Source of the DNA: Amorphophallus konjac
Taxonomy: Eukaryota > Streptophyta > Magnoliopsida > Alismatales > Araceae
Length of the DNA: 64,000 nucleotides
Assembly: GCA_022559845.1 (NCBI GenBank)
Contig: CM040125.1
Span: 322,841,829-322,905,828, forward strand
Reading direction: 5' to 3'
Shown: one piece after another, positions 32,566 through 44,573 of the stretch
How the letters are laid out: every line of letters starts with the position of its first letter
Numbering within the stretch: the stretch's first letter is position 1
Notes under the pieces: generated by a model
Databases searched by the model: none
Told to the model about the DNA's origin: nothing
The model's input: the letters and a program-made list of their open reading frames with translations, nothing else
Program-made: the position numbers and the translations under genes

Positions 32566-33972
32566 ATGTGAAGTCTGTTCTTTTTGTGAGGGGGAGTTCT
32601 GTATGTCTGTTGGTTAGCTTTCAGGAATGCTTTGAGTGAGGGGGAGCTGTGAGAGGAAGAGATCTTTGACAGATTCAAAAAGATTGACCAGATGTGTGTC
32701 ATTGCTGGTTTTCATGACAGATCTAGTGTGGTTCTCTCAAACAGTAGAATGTCACTTATTTCTTAAGTCTATAAGTTAGTGATACTAAAGTCCAGTTAGA
32801 ATCTTTCCTCTAGTATTCCTTCAGAGATCTGGATTAATTGTATAAAGTATATCTTCCTACATTGTCAATGATTCTGGTTCAGGCCAAAACCTGTATGTCT
32901 TGATATCTGACCCAATCAGCTTGAAATCTAGACTTCAAGATTCACTTCAAGAAATAGTCCTTCTGGTATTATTTTCAATCATTCCATCTCTTCAACACAA
33001 GGGCTTAACTGAACAAACATGTCTTGTTTTGGTCACTGAGAAACTGGGAGCTTCATCAATGAAATGAAGTTTTCTCCTATGTCATGAGGTGTCAAATGCT
33101 TAAAATGAATGAAAAGTCATGACAGAGCAATGGTGGCTAGCTGGTGAGTAACTGGGGACTCTGGCCTCTAATCAAGGTGTTTTCTCATGTCAAAAGCCAC
33201 AGTTACTAACTCTGTTCCTTTAATAAAAAAAATAGGGAGGAAGTAATGAGGTACTCACACTTAGTAACTGGGGATTCAGGCCTCTAATCAAGGTGTCTCC
33301 CTAATGTCAAAAGAGTGAAATACCAACTTACTCATTGATCTTCTTGAAAATCATCTCAAAAAATTCTTTGTTGTTATGCAACTAATGGATTGCTTGTCCT
33401 CAATACTTTGAGAACACCTCTCTGACTTTGTCTCTTGTTGTCATGTGGGATAGTTGACTGTTCAGCTATATCTGGCCATACTAGTTATCTCCTGCTCTAA
33501 ATCATACATTATGTATGCTGATAAACTTTTCTATCATTCTATTTCTCTATTGTTTATTGGAGTTCAAGAACCTTCACTTGAGTTTAGCACCTCACTTATT
33601 CTCTTAAGACTTGCTCGTGCCTTTCTGCACTAAGAAGTTACTGTACTTCTTCTTCATGTCTCCAGCACTTTCATATATTCTGCATTTCCTTTTGCTGATG
33701 TCAAAGGGGGAGAGAGGTTCTGCAATATCTGTAAGTCATGAATTGTCATGAGCTTTGGGGGAGTTTTGTTTATGAGCTATGGGGGAGAATTCATGTCATG
33801 GAAATTTCTGAGAATGAGTTGTGAGGGAGCTGAGAGTGTGTTGTAGGGAGTGTTTAAATCGTCTGCATGAGCATGCCTTGAATTTGCTTTGATTGTTGAA
33901 ACTGTAGTTAATTTCCTGTTAAGCTTTGATATTGCTTGATTCATAGTGTTGCCATCATCAAAAAGGGGAGAT
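32566..33972 (+). other. Sire-1 3' untranslated region with multiple polypurine tracts
   Basis: 1.4 kb without a gene; there is no env-like ORF. Purine tracts: GTGAGGGGGAG near 32587 and 32636, AAAGGGGGAGAGAGG at 33703-33717, GGGGGAG near 33757 and 33781, and AAAAAGGGGAGAT at 33960-33972 adjoining the 3' LTR. Repeated polypurine tracts are typical of Sireviruses. A block AACTGGGGA.TC..GCCTCTAATCAAGGTGT is present twice (33150-33185 and 33260-33295). Confidence 0.8.
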
Positions 33973-36594
33973 TGTTGCATCCCTACGGTTATGATGATGT
34001 CTCACACTATAAATCAATCGGTTTCTATCAATAGATTAATTCATGCCTCATGTAGGACAGTGCAGTTCATGTGGTTGTCATATAGACATGCATTACTTGT
34101 TCAAGTCCATACTCTATCAGCACAGTCTGGACAGTAGTGGGTCGACCCCCCTTCCAGATGGGTCGACCCCCCAGATTCGCAAGTCAGTTCATTGGCGTTG
34201 GGCATCCAAGTCTATACATTGATTCACTGTTCATGCCTTCCTTCAAAGTCTGTACAGCCATTCCTTGAGATCAAGTCTATACATCGGTTTGTTTGATCAA
34301 GTCTGTACAGCGGTTGCATTCATTGGAAGTCTATACATTCCCAGCCTTTACCACAGTTGAACCCCAAGTCTGTACATCACCTCATATCTTCAAAGTCTAT
34401 ACATCCTCAGTTGAACCCCAAGTCTGTACATCGCTTGCATCTTCAAAGTCCATACATCCATAGCAAGTCTGTACACTGACACTTTACCTATGTTCAGAAC
34501 TTCAAGTCTATACAGTGGAAAACTCTACATATCGGCTTCCAAGTCTGAACATCACTGTTGCATTCACGCAAGCCGTTACATTGCACTGTTCATGCACGAC
34601 ACACCAAGTCTGTACAGTGTTCGCGTCTCATGCATTGTCTACATAAAGTCCATACATTCACTGTAGCTTGCTTAGCTGAAGTGTGTACATCCATCGTCTC
34701 ATGAAGTGTGTACATTGCGTCACATTGTTAAACTCTGCACATTGTGCTTTAAAGATCACCAAGTCTATACATTGCTCACAGCACACACGTTCAAAGCCTG
34801 AAGTCTGTACAGCCTTGACATATGCTCCCAAGTCTATACATCACAAAGTCTGTACATCGCAGTGTTCAAGCCTTTCAAGTCTATACACTGGTTCAGGGTT
34901 CCCAAGTCTATACATCGGTCCTCAAGCGTTACAAGTCTGTACAGCCTGCTTCATCTTTCAGAGTCTGTACATTTCTCAAGGGCCAAGTGTATACATTATC
35001 CACGTGTTCACATTTACAAAGTCTATACATCGTGGGGCTTCGAATCTTCAAGTATGTACATCCTTCAAGGGCCAAGTCTATACACTGTCTCACTCACATC
35101 TTCAAGGGGTAAGTCTATACATCGTTCGCTCAACTTCAGTTTTTGCATTAAAGTCTATACAGTGATTGAGCATCGTGAAGTCTATACAGTGGCTGAGCAT
35201 CGTGAAGTCTATATAGTGGCTGAGCATCGTAAAGTCTATACATTGGTTAGGCTCGTTCATGCAGCGTTCATCTCAAGTCTGTACACTGCCTTTCACATGC
35301 ACTCATTCATCAAGTCTGTACTGTCCCTTGGTTGCAAGTCTATACACTCAATTGCTTCATGCATTACCAGAAGTCTACACATCCCCCTCTGCTATGTAAT
35401 GCATCAGTTTCCAAGTCTATACACTGAGGACGCTGAAGGCCCTCAAGTGTATACATTCTCACATTGTACACACTTATTCATTTGCTGTTTCTAAAGTATA
35501 TACACTCGTTGTTATAAGCCTGAACTAACTAATTCGATTCATTTCTTTTGTCTCTGTCTGTAGATGACTCAGGTTAATGATTGGGCACGTGAACCGAGGA
35601 TGATGCCTGGCACGTGATCCGAGGATGCTCTTGAAAAGGACGGAACGAGACCCACTCGTGTGAAGTCCTGGAATTCAGGTCGGATGCCATATAAAAGGTG
35701 TCTTCTGCGAACAGGAGAAGCGAACGAAAGAAAAAGGCTGAAGTGAAGAATCCCTGAGCAGAAGAAGAAAAGAGAGAGCCTCCACGTTCCAGAGAAAAGA
35801 CAGAGAGAAGAATTTGAGAGATATGAACTAAGAGAAAAGTCCTTGAGAGATAGAAGAAATCGTGCTGTGAAGATTTGCTTCTTCGGAAGCTGCATTTATT
35901 TTTAGTTTTCAGAAACGATTGTCGTTCATCGTTGGTCTTGTTTTTCTTTCTGTTTTTCATTTCTTCATTTCTGATTCCGAATTGTTACCCTCTAGTGTTT
36001 GGAGGAAGGGAGAGTTACTCCAGTTCCCCTCTGGGCTGTAGAGGAAGAGAGATCTGTGATCTCTGGTTTTGCCAGTGACGGGCTGTCACTAGCAGGTTCC
36101 CTCCGGGTTGGAGGAAGGGAGAGCCATCTCCAGTTCTGGTCTTGCTGGTTGCAGGTCCATGTGTCAAGCTCTGTGGGTAGCAGAGTTTGGTTGAGGGATT
36201 TGTTTCCCTTGGTTGTTCAAGCTGTGTGGCAGCATCTTGTTCGCAGACTGAGTCTGCAGTTATCTAGCAGTGGCTAGTGGAATCCTCACTCTTGTTGGAG
36301 TGAGGGGTGGATGTAGATTGTGGACCACAATCGAACCACCTTAAAATTTCTTGTCTCCTCTGTGGTTTGCTGTTATCGGTTGTGCTCTCCATCTGCTTGG
36401 CATTGCGTTTGACTGTGGACAGCCTTTTTCAATCGCACCTTCTTATTCTGTCTTAGTTATCACTACGTTAGCTATATTGTTTTGCTGTATCTGAAGGGTC
36501 AAAATTCGAAGTAGTGATTTTTCGCTGAAGTTTTCTAAATCGGAAGTGATCTATTCATCCCCCCCCTTCTATATCACTCTTCGCTGCGCTAACA
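33973..36594 (+). repeat. 3' LTR of Sire-1
   Basis: TGTTGCATCC to GCTAACA, 2622 bases, colinear with the 5' LTR. The word array is at 34207-35512, G-boxes at 35586 and 35611, TATA at 35690. The 26-base subarray (35152-35235) has three units against five in the 5' LTR. Confidence 0.95.
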
Positions 36595-36599
36595 TTCAC
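36595..36599. repeat. Right target-site duplication of Sire-1 (TTCAC)
   Basis: Matches 24614-24618; the Tat coding sequence resumes immediately. Confidence 0.9.
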
Positions 36600-39240
36600 C
36601 CCACAGGGGAGGCTCTTTCTCTGCTTCAGCTTCCGCTCCTGGAGCCAGTTCCAGTGATTCGAACTCTTCCTAGGGGACATATTCTTTTAGCTCCACGGGC
36701 TAGATTTCGGGCTGTTCATATTCTTCAAGCCCGTCAATGATAGCCTGGAGTCTTTCAACTGCCGGGCTGGTCTCCTTGTGCACCCGCATTGGGATGTGCC
36801 TCTTTTTGTTGTGAGTCGGCCGCCTCATGAATAGTCGAGGGGTCGTGTCCTACCAGACTGGGTTCACCGGAGGTGGTGCTGGCCGGGGTGTCACACCCCT
36901 CACATGAACTTCTGGGGTGGGCCGAGGGGTTCGTCTTCTTCTATTCTTTTTAGGTATAGTCTGCCAGCCCCCTTGGTCTTGGGCCGGGGCCATGATAAAA
37001 GTTTCATAGGTGGCGCGGGTGCTGGCCTCCGCCCACTCTTCAGGCAACTCCTGGTATAACGACACCATGTTGACGGTGGAGGTTATGCAGGGAAACTCAT
37101 GTGGCTGTGGAGGGTCTACTTTATGCTCCCCCATATCTAGTTCCCCGTTCTTGATTAGGGACTCAATGACGTCCTTAAAGACGTAGCAATCTTCAACAGT
37201 GTGCCCAAGCATCCGATGATATAGGCATAAGCGTGGGTCATCTTTCTTCTTCAAGTCACCGGGCCTCTTTGGTTCTGGCAACGTGATTTTGTTGTAGCTA
37301 GTTGCCCACTCGAACAGGAGCCGGGACTTATCTCGGGAGAAGGAATATAGCTTGTTTCTCATCTTCTCCCTGAGCGAGGGGCCCTCCCGCCGTTCTGTAG
37401 GTCTGGGCGGGGGAGAGTTAGCGGTCCCTTTGGCTCTTTCCTTCTGCTTTTTGAAGGTCTGGAAGTCTAGTGTATGCACTTCCGGGGGAGCTGGCTTCTT
37501 CTCGGCGTGCCTGGCTCTCTGACTTGATGCAGCCGAGGCGGAAGAATATCGGGCAAGGAATGCCTCGATCTCGGCCACTATATTATTCAGGCGGTCAAAC
37601 GTCTTGACCTCAGTGCCGATCATCCTTTCCAGGATTTCCTTTTTCAAATTCTATTTGCAGATCTGCACTGCGTCCTCCTGATGCGGAGGATGCCTACACC
37701 TCATGCTGAGGTTCCTCCACCTTTTGATGTAGTCGAGAGCCGACTCGTCATTCCTCTGCCTTGTGGCATAGAGCTCTGCCGCAGTGACCTCCCATTCAGC
37801 AACGTAGAATCTTTCTTTGAACTTTTTCTGCATGTCGGGCCAATCAGCAACAGACTCGGGCGGCAGACTAGAGTACCACTCGAAGGCAAGCCCAGTGAGT
37901 GTCGAGCCGAAAAACTTCAGGAGGTAGGCCTCATCGACAGCCAGATCTCCCATGACATTCACATAATAGGCAATGTGCTCCCTGGGAGACCCTTGCCCAT
38001 TAAACTTTTCAAACTTCGGTGGCTTGGTGACGCCAACCGGCAGCTTCTTTGCGGCATAATGAGCCGGATATGGCACCCAGTAGACATTGAATGGCGTCTG
38101 ATCCCCGTCGCCTCTCTCTGCCAATTTCATGTCTATCATTTGTTCAAGCATCAAGCGGCTGACTGTTGCTGGGTCGACCAGGCACGGATAGAAATGGCCG
38201 GGCTGAGCATTCGGAGTGGTCAGCACAGTCGCCTGGGGGGCCATAGGGGACCCTTGGGAAGGCGGGATCTGCGGCAGGACCGACGCCGTGTACTGTGTTT
38301 GCTGCGGGGCCATGCCCCGAGGGGAGCTAAGAGTTTTTGGGAATGTTGTAGGCTGCGGAGTTACTTCTGAAGACTGCCCGTTGCCCTCGGGCGCTCCGAG
38401 CAGAACCTCGGCCTGTCCGGACGTCAAGGGTTTTGCATTCCGCTCATTCAGTTGCTTCTTCAGCGACTCAATTTCTTGTTGGAATCGTTGTATCATGAGC
38501 AGCATTGCCGGGTCAGTTGTGGGGAGATTGGGCATGCCCCTTGTCTCTTCGGTCGGGGCGTCCTCGGATGATGTGGAGGGTCTGCCGCTCGTGTCGCCGG
38601 TGGTGACTACATTGGCCGTGAGGGCCGCAGGAGGTTCTTCATGAAAGGTTTCTTCGGCGCTTGTCTGTGCCGCTTCGCCAGCTGCTCTTCCCCTTCTAGT
38701 GAGAGGCCCCGGCCTGGCGACGAGTCTGGCCACTTCTTCAGGGTCGGTGGGTAGGGCCCCGTACCGACCAAAAACTCCTACCATATTGCAGGTGAAGACT
38801 CTCCGGTTTCTATTTCTCTTCGTCATCCTCCGGGATGACCTCCTCGGGAATATCAACCTGTCGAAGACCGACCATCGGGGTGGCGCTTCCTCCCAAAGAG
38901 GGGACTGGTGTGGCTCCTCCGACCGATTCCTCGACTCGGCACTGGGTGCGGGTCGGGCTTCTTCTTTTTGGAAAGCAGAGGCCACTGCCCCCAGCAGTCG
39001 CTGGCCACCCAAAGGAGTACTACCTGGGCCCCGGAGGTAGTTTCTCACGGCCTGCTCGATCCCTTCCCACTCCTGGTCGGGGAGAGCGACCGGTGGTTGT
39101 GTGCAGATGGCAGTGACAAGAGGGGAGTAAACCCTGGGTGCCGGGCGGGCAGCATTATGTCGGCGCCCACAGCGATGGCGGCGGGCATTCTCGGGCGGCA
39201 CCGGCATGATAGGTGCTGGTTGGCAGGTTGGGGTTAGCAC
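36600..39240 (-). pseudogene. gag: Tat gag
   Basis: From the ATG at 39240 (MLTPTCQPAP), in one frame with TAG at 37651 and TAG at 36850, and more stops in 36600-36850. An N-terminal Arg/Pro-rich part is followed by a Gln/Pro-rich spacer. The conserved capsid block lies at about 38040-37780: PPKFEKFNGQGSPREHIAYY, FGSTLTGLAFEWYSSLP and FKERFY, then ATRQRNDESALDYIKRW. After the first stop come LREKMRNKLYSFSRDKSRLL and the zinc-binding motif CLYHRMLGHTVEDC. This is the gypsy gag domain order. Sire-1 splits it from protease. Confidence 0.85.
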
Positions 39241-40701
39241 CTTGACCCTTTCATCTCTTCAGGCCCTCCTCGGGCGGAAAGTGTTGGGTCCCGCCTGGAT
39301 GGGTGCAGTGGGTTGGGCCTCCCTGGGATCCCAGATTTATTTCAGTTTGGCCAGCCTGTGAGCTGGTGCAGTCTTTGGTGCCATGGCCGGGACAACGGGC
39401 GTCACCCTCTCTTGTAGCTTCACCAGCCCTTGGAAAGAGTTACGGACTGGGATGGTCGGGACGATGTGGTTCGGTATCACCTGGGACCTCTGTCCATCGA
39501 GGTGGACCCGGATGGTCCCGACAGCCATGGATTTCCCGGAGCTGGATATGCGGCGTCCCGGGATGACACCGGTGTTGTTCCCTCGGAGCCTCCTCTGGTG
39601 AGATGCCGACCCCTGGTAGGATGGACCGGCGGTTTGGTGCAGGTGGTGCACGTTGCAGCCTAGCATCATTGTAGGGACGCCATTGTTGTTCTCGGTCACA
39701 GCTCGGCCGGCAACGGCTTCAGTGGCCCCCGAGATGGGGGCGTTGGTCTGGGGCTCGTCGGGTGCTTTCACGTCCAGTATGTTGACAAAGGCCACCCCAA
39801 GGAAGTTGGGGAAGCCCACCATGGGAGGGAAGCTCCCGAAGCTGAGGGGGACCGCGAGATAGCAGCCCCGAACATGGTTCTCGACGACCTGAGGGCCGCA
39901 AGTAACTGCCATAGTTGGTACCATGATGCGATTTTCCTGCATTCGCGAAAGTAGCGCAATTAGTTTCACAAGAAGGGGGCCGCAGGGCCCCTAATTCCGG
40001 CAAAGAGATGAAGGGTGGATTGGTCCAACCGAGCGTGCCAGACTTGTGGACGCACTTTTCATTAAAATCGTTGGTTATTTGGTTATTGGTTTATTGAGTG
40101 CGTGGGCGTGCCAGTCACCGAAGTGACAATTTATTCGGGCTCCGTGGAAGCCCATGGTGCGCTCGATCTGACTTCGTCAGACGATTGTGTGGTTCATGTC
40201 GGGACCGGATCCCGTCGTGCCATAAAGGCCACGACGTCATTTACATCCCACATACGAGAGAACACCCTTGATTAATTGCCGAAATTAGGGGCCCTACGGC
40301 CGAAAGGACTAATACTAACTGCGCGAGAAAGAAGCAAGAATAGATTATGTTGGCCCGCATCAGGATACGAGCCGCGGGTTATGTTGGTCACTCGTGGGCC
40401 TTTTTCATGTTTGGACAGAGGTCCGTAACGGAATCGCGGTGAAAGCTGAGATTAAACCCGTTCAAATGTCTGCCGGATGCCCAGCAATTTTAGTAGTGGC
40501 TCGGAGGGGATCCGGCCTGAGAAGTGGGTCCAATTTAATAGGAATGTCGGCCCGAGGTGAGGTCGGATCATGGCCATGTTGGGATGACTCCCAAGGCTCA
40601 GGCCCGGCCTACGAGGGCCACATTATTGTTCCTTCAGTACCGGGCCACAGGGAGATACGGGACTGCACTGTGGATTGTTACTATATTTTTTATCCGGGTT
40701 A

Positions 40702-40742
<41 letters not shown>

Positions 40743-40811
40743 TTACTTATCTCCCTTTTATGTATTTGTTCTGAATGATTTTTTTTGTTTATTATTATTA
40801 TTATTATTATT
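39241..40811. other. Tat 5' leader or LTR-proximal region
   Basis: A 210-codon minus-strand frame (39969-39337) matches nothing I recognise and may be a short upstream ORF of the Tat element or chance. CCGGCAACGGC at 39707-39717 resembles, on the minus strand, part of a tRNA-Asp primer site, but the TGGCGCC half is not matched. The remainder is GC-rich non-coding sequence, ending in an (AT)n run and an ATT microsatellite. Confidence 0.35.
40704..40739. repeat. (AT)18 microsatellite
   Basis: Uninterrupted AT dinucleotides. Confidence 0.95.
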
Positions 40812-40905
40812 AACTCTGCTATGGCCGGTCCCAAGCCCGGATGAGAAAAGATGAGGGTTTGCGTTAGGTCGACAGCCAGCAGTAAAATTTTGTCACATCT
40901 CCAAC

Positions 40906-43900
40906 ATGAATTCTGATCCAAATACATTATGTGCTAATGCTAGGGCGTTCCCCGTAAGCGACGCATTACATCGGAACCCGGATGGAATGACAAGTGAGCA
41001 AGGGCTAGCAAGGGCGTTCCCCGTAAGCGACGCGTTACATCGGAACCCGGATGGAATGACAAGTGAGCAAGGGCTAGTTAGGGCGTTCCCCGTAAGCGAC
41101 GCGCCGCAATGGCGCCCGATTGCGGTGTCAAATAGGCAAGGGTTCTCGTGTGGGGTTGGACGCACACGGGTAAAGAAGCAAGTCCAAAAACATAGGATCC
41201 GTCTAGTTACTTGGAATATAGGAACTTTAACGGGTAAGGGTTTAAAATTAGTTAAGTTAATGAAGGACAGGAGGGTTAATATAGCTTGCCTACAAGAAAC
41301 TAGGTGGAAAGGACATAAAGCTAAAGACATTGATGGATATAAAATTTGGTATACGGGTAATAATAACTCTAGAAATGGTGTTGCTATAATAATAGATAAA
41401 AACTTAAAAGACAGAGTTGTGGAAGTAAATAGATTGGGGGATAGACTAATGTTAATTAAACTTATCTTAGGTGAGGATATTTTGAATATAATTAGTGCAT
41501 ATGCACCTCAAGTAGGATTAGAAGAGACCATTAAAAAGTAATTTTGGGAGACTATTGATAGTTTGATCCAAAATATCCCTAGTGAAGAGAGAATCTTTAT
41601 TGGAGGGGATCTTAATGGTCATGTGGGTATAGATAATAGAGGCTATGAGAGGATTCATGGAGGGCTTGGTTTTGGCAATAGAAATGATATGGGTAACACT
41701 ATTCTTGATTTTGCTGTGGCCTATGATCTAGCAATTACTAATACCTTTTTTAAGAAGAGGGACGAACACTTAATAACATACAAGAGTGGAACACATATAA
41801 GTCAAATTGACTATTTTCTCATTATGAAGGTCGATAGAGTTTTATGTAAAGATTGTAAAGTTATTCCTGGTGAGAGTCTAGCCCCTCAACATAGGTTGTT
41901 AGTAATGGATGTCACTATCCCTAAATTCAAAAGAAAGATCATTATAAATAATTATTCCAAGATTAAATGGTGGAATTTAAAAGGTAAAAGTTTAGAAACA
42001 TTTAAAAATCATCTATTAAAGGAAAATATATAGAATTTAGAACAAGAAACTAATGTAATGTGGAATAATGTTACAAATTGTATAACGAGGGTTACAAAAT
42101 AACTCTTAGGCGAATCTAAAGGTAAAAAGAATTTAGACAAAGAGACTTGGTGGTGGAGTGAGGAAATCCAAAATACCATTAGAGTAAAAAAGGAATGCTC
42201 TAAAGTTTGGCAAACTAACAAAAATGATCAAACCCTAGAAGCCTATAAAATCGCTAAAAAGAGAGCTAAGAAAATAGTTAGCGAAGCTAAATCAAAAGCA
42301 TTTGAAGATTTATATAATAAATTAGGAACCCGAGAGGGTGAAAAGGACATATTTAAACTTGCTAAATTAAGAGAAAGGAAAACTAGATATTTAGATCATG
42401 TTCGGTGCATTAAAGGTGAAGATCAAAGGGTTTTAACTAAGGATCTTGAGATTAAAGGGAGGTGGCATAGCTATTTTCAGAAGTTACTTGATGGAGATTT
42501 CGTCAAGGATTTATCTTTAGAAGGTACCCAAGAGTCCATCATATTTGATAAATATCAATATTTCAGGCATATTAAGATGTCAGAAGTGGAGGATGCTTTA
42601 AGGAAAATGAAAGTGGGCAAGGCCTTAGGACTAGATGGCTTACCTATTGAAGTATGGAAAGGCCTAGGAGATATTGGTATTCAGTGGCTAACTAAATTTT
42701 TCAATAAAATTTTAAAGGAACGGAGAATGCCAGAAGTTTGGAGAAAAAGTGTTGTAGTTCCTTTCTATAAAAATAAAGGAGATATTCAAAGTTGTAATAA
42801 TTATCGTGGAATTAAGCTTATGAGTCATACTATGAAACTTTGGGAAAGAGTAATTGAAAAACGCCTCCGATGTATGACTACTGTATCGGAAAATCAGTTT
42901 GGTTTTATGTCAAATAGATCTACTACAGAAGCTATTTTCTTACTACGGCAGCTAACGGAGAAGTATAGAGAGATGAGAAAAAATTTGTATATAGTTTTTC
43001 TTGATTTAGAGAAGACGTACGATCGAGTACCGAGAGAATTGATTTGGTGGACATTAAGAAAGAAAGGAATCTCTCAAGGATATGTTGATTTGATTAAAGA
43101 TATGTATGGTGGTGCTATTACTAGTGTTCGAACTATTGCTGGGGAGACTGGTGAATTTCCCGTTTCTATAGGTTTGCATCAAGGTTCTGCACTAAGTCCG
43201 TATCTCTTTACCTTAGTTATGGATGAAGTAACTAAACAATTGCATGAGGATATCCTTTGGTGTATGCTATTTGTAGACAATATTATTTTAATTGATGAGA
43301 GTATTGATGCTCTAAATGCTAAGTTAGAGCGTTGAAGACTTGCCTTGGAGTCTAAAGGTTTTAAAATTAGTAGGAGTAAGTCAGAGTTTATGCACTGTAA
43401 TTTTAGTAATGGGAGAGTGGTTCAAGAAGACATGGTTCTAATTGATGGACATAACATTCTGAAGAGTAGTAGCTTTCGATATTTAGGGTCTATCATACAA
43501 GAGAATGGGGAGATTTATGATGACGTTATACATAGGATTAAGGCAGGCTGGTTAAGATGGAGAAGTGCATCTGGTGTCCTTTGTGATCGTCGTATGCCTA
43601 TGAAACTCAAAGGGAGATTTTATAGAATGGCTGTGAGACCTGCTTTGTTATATGGTACCGAGTGTTGGGCAGTACGAAAGGAACACATCCACAAAATGTG
43701 TGTAGCAGAGATGAGGATGTTGAGATGGATGTGTGGCAAGACTAAGAAAGATAAGATTAGGAATGAACGCATCCGTAAGGACTTAGGGATAGCTCCAATT
43801 GATAGCAAAATGAGAGAAAATAGACTCAGGTGGTTTGGACATGTGTTTTGTCGCCCTAACTCAGCGCCGGTTAAAAGATGTGATCAAATCTTAGTGGATA

Positions 43901-44043
43901 CTAGTAAAAGAGCTCAAGGAAGGCCTAAAATGAGATGGTGCAATGTTATTAGGAAGGACATTAGTTCCTTGAGTTTAAATATGAATATTACACTTGATAG
44001 AAATCTTTGGCGGAACAGGATTCATGTAACTGACCCCAATTAA
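40906..44043 (+). pseudogene. RTE LINE endonuclease-reverse transcriptase
   Basis: A single frame of about 1045 codons with stops at 41539 (TAA), 42031 (TAG), about 42100 (TAA) and 43333 (TGA). Endonuclease of the AP type: TWNIGTLTGKG, CLQETRWKG, FIGGDLNGHVG and PQHRLLVMDV. RT: KALGLDGLPIEVWK, NNYRGIKLMSHTMKLWERVI, ENQFGFMSNRSTTEAIF and FLDLEKTYDRVPRELIW. The catalytic box reads FVDN (43270-43281) where active elements have FADD, so the second catalytic Asp is lost. A Cys-containing C-terminus (CWAVRKEHIHKMCVAEMRML) follows. The element could cut and copy target DNA only in its active ancestor. Confidence 0.9.
40943..41100 (+). repeat. 69-bp in-frame tandem repeat at the LINE N-terminus
   Basis: About 2.3 copies starting at 40943, 41012 and 41081, period exactly 69 bases (23 codons), encoding RAFPVSDALHRNPDGMTSEQ. 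The third copy diverges after RAFPVSDA. Confidence 0.95.
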
Positions 44044-44089
44044 TTGGGATAAGGCTCTGATGATGACGATGATGATGATGATGATGATG

Positions 44090-44091
<2 letters not shown>

Positions 44092-44139
<48 letters not shown>

Positions 44140-44573
44140 TATCTCACATTTTTGTTCATTTCTTATGTATATATTCAGATTTATTTATTTATCGTAAGTC
44201 TTATTAATTTATTATTATTGTTGTTATTATCATTATATATATATTGTGTATATATATTCCTAGAGAGAGAGTGGGCCGCTGAAGGGTCAAAAAAAAAGGG
44301 CTGAAGGGGCGTGCCGGCAAAGGGCGGCTAAGCTGGGCGTGCTGCTGAAGGAGGGCAGGAGTGCACTGGGTAAGGGGGGGTCTGATAGTGTACCGAGTGG
44401 AGGTGTTGGGGTGTGCCGTGCTAGAGCGGCTGGGGAGTGCACCGGGCGAGGGCGGTTGAAGGCGTGCCGGTGAGGGTGTCAAAGGGTGCACCGGATAGCA
44501 ATTGGGCTAGGTCGGTGTAGGTTGTGCAAAGGCTGAAGGCAGGTCGGTGAAGGTCTGGGTCGGAAACATGTCG
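44092..44573. other. ATT microsatellite and start of the word-array region
   Basis: (ATT)n to 44129, then AT-rich non-coding DNA to 44260. From 44290 degenerate GCGTGCCGG.GAAGG words begin (about seven). No gene. Confidence 0.6.

Larger units (their letters stand above)
24619..36594 (+). mobile_element. Sire-1: complete Sirevirus-type Ty1/copia retrotransposon
   Basis: 11,976 bases: LTR (2676), primer site, gag, pol, 3' untranslated region with repeated polypurine tracts, LTR (2622), flanked by TTCAC on both sides. Integrase-before-RT order makes it copia. The repeated AAAGGGGGAGAG-type purine tracts and the TGTTG...ACA LTR ends are Sirevirus hallmarks. Over the first 180 LTR bases I count about three differences, so the insertion is young. 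It lies opposite in strand to the Tat gag-pol that it interrupts. Three nonsense codons (two in gag, one in RNase H) mean it is not autonomous now. Confidence 0.95.
40812..44091 (+). mobile_element. RTE-type LINE, full length, inactive
   Basis: 5' end CTGCTATGGCCGGTCCCAAG, the leader usual for plant RTE elements. One long frame has endonuclease then RT. The 3' end is GGGATAAGGCTCTGATGATG followed by (GAT)n. It lies in an (ATT)n tract: ATT repeats occur at 40791-40811 and again at 44090-44129, so the insertion site and duplication are within the microsatellite. No poly(A), as expected for RTE. Confidence 0.9.

Noticed and set aside
39707..39722. tRNA-Asp primer site for the Tat element
   Set aside because: Only CCGGCAACGGC matches; the half that would pair with the tRNA 3' terminus does not, and no LTR end adjoins.
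39337..39969. 210-codon minus-strand frame upstream of Tat gag
   Set aside because: No recognisable motif and no second copy to compare; kept only as a remark in the leader entry.
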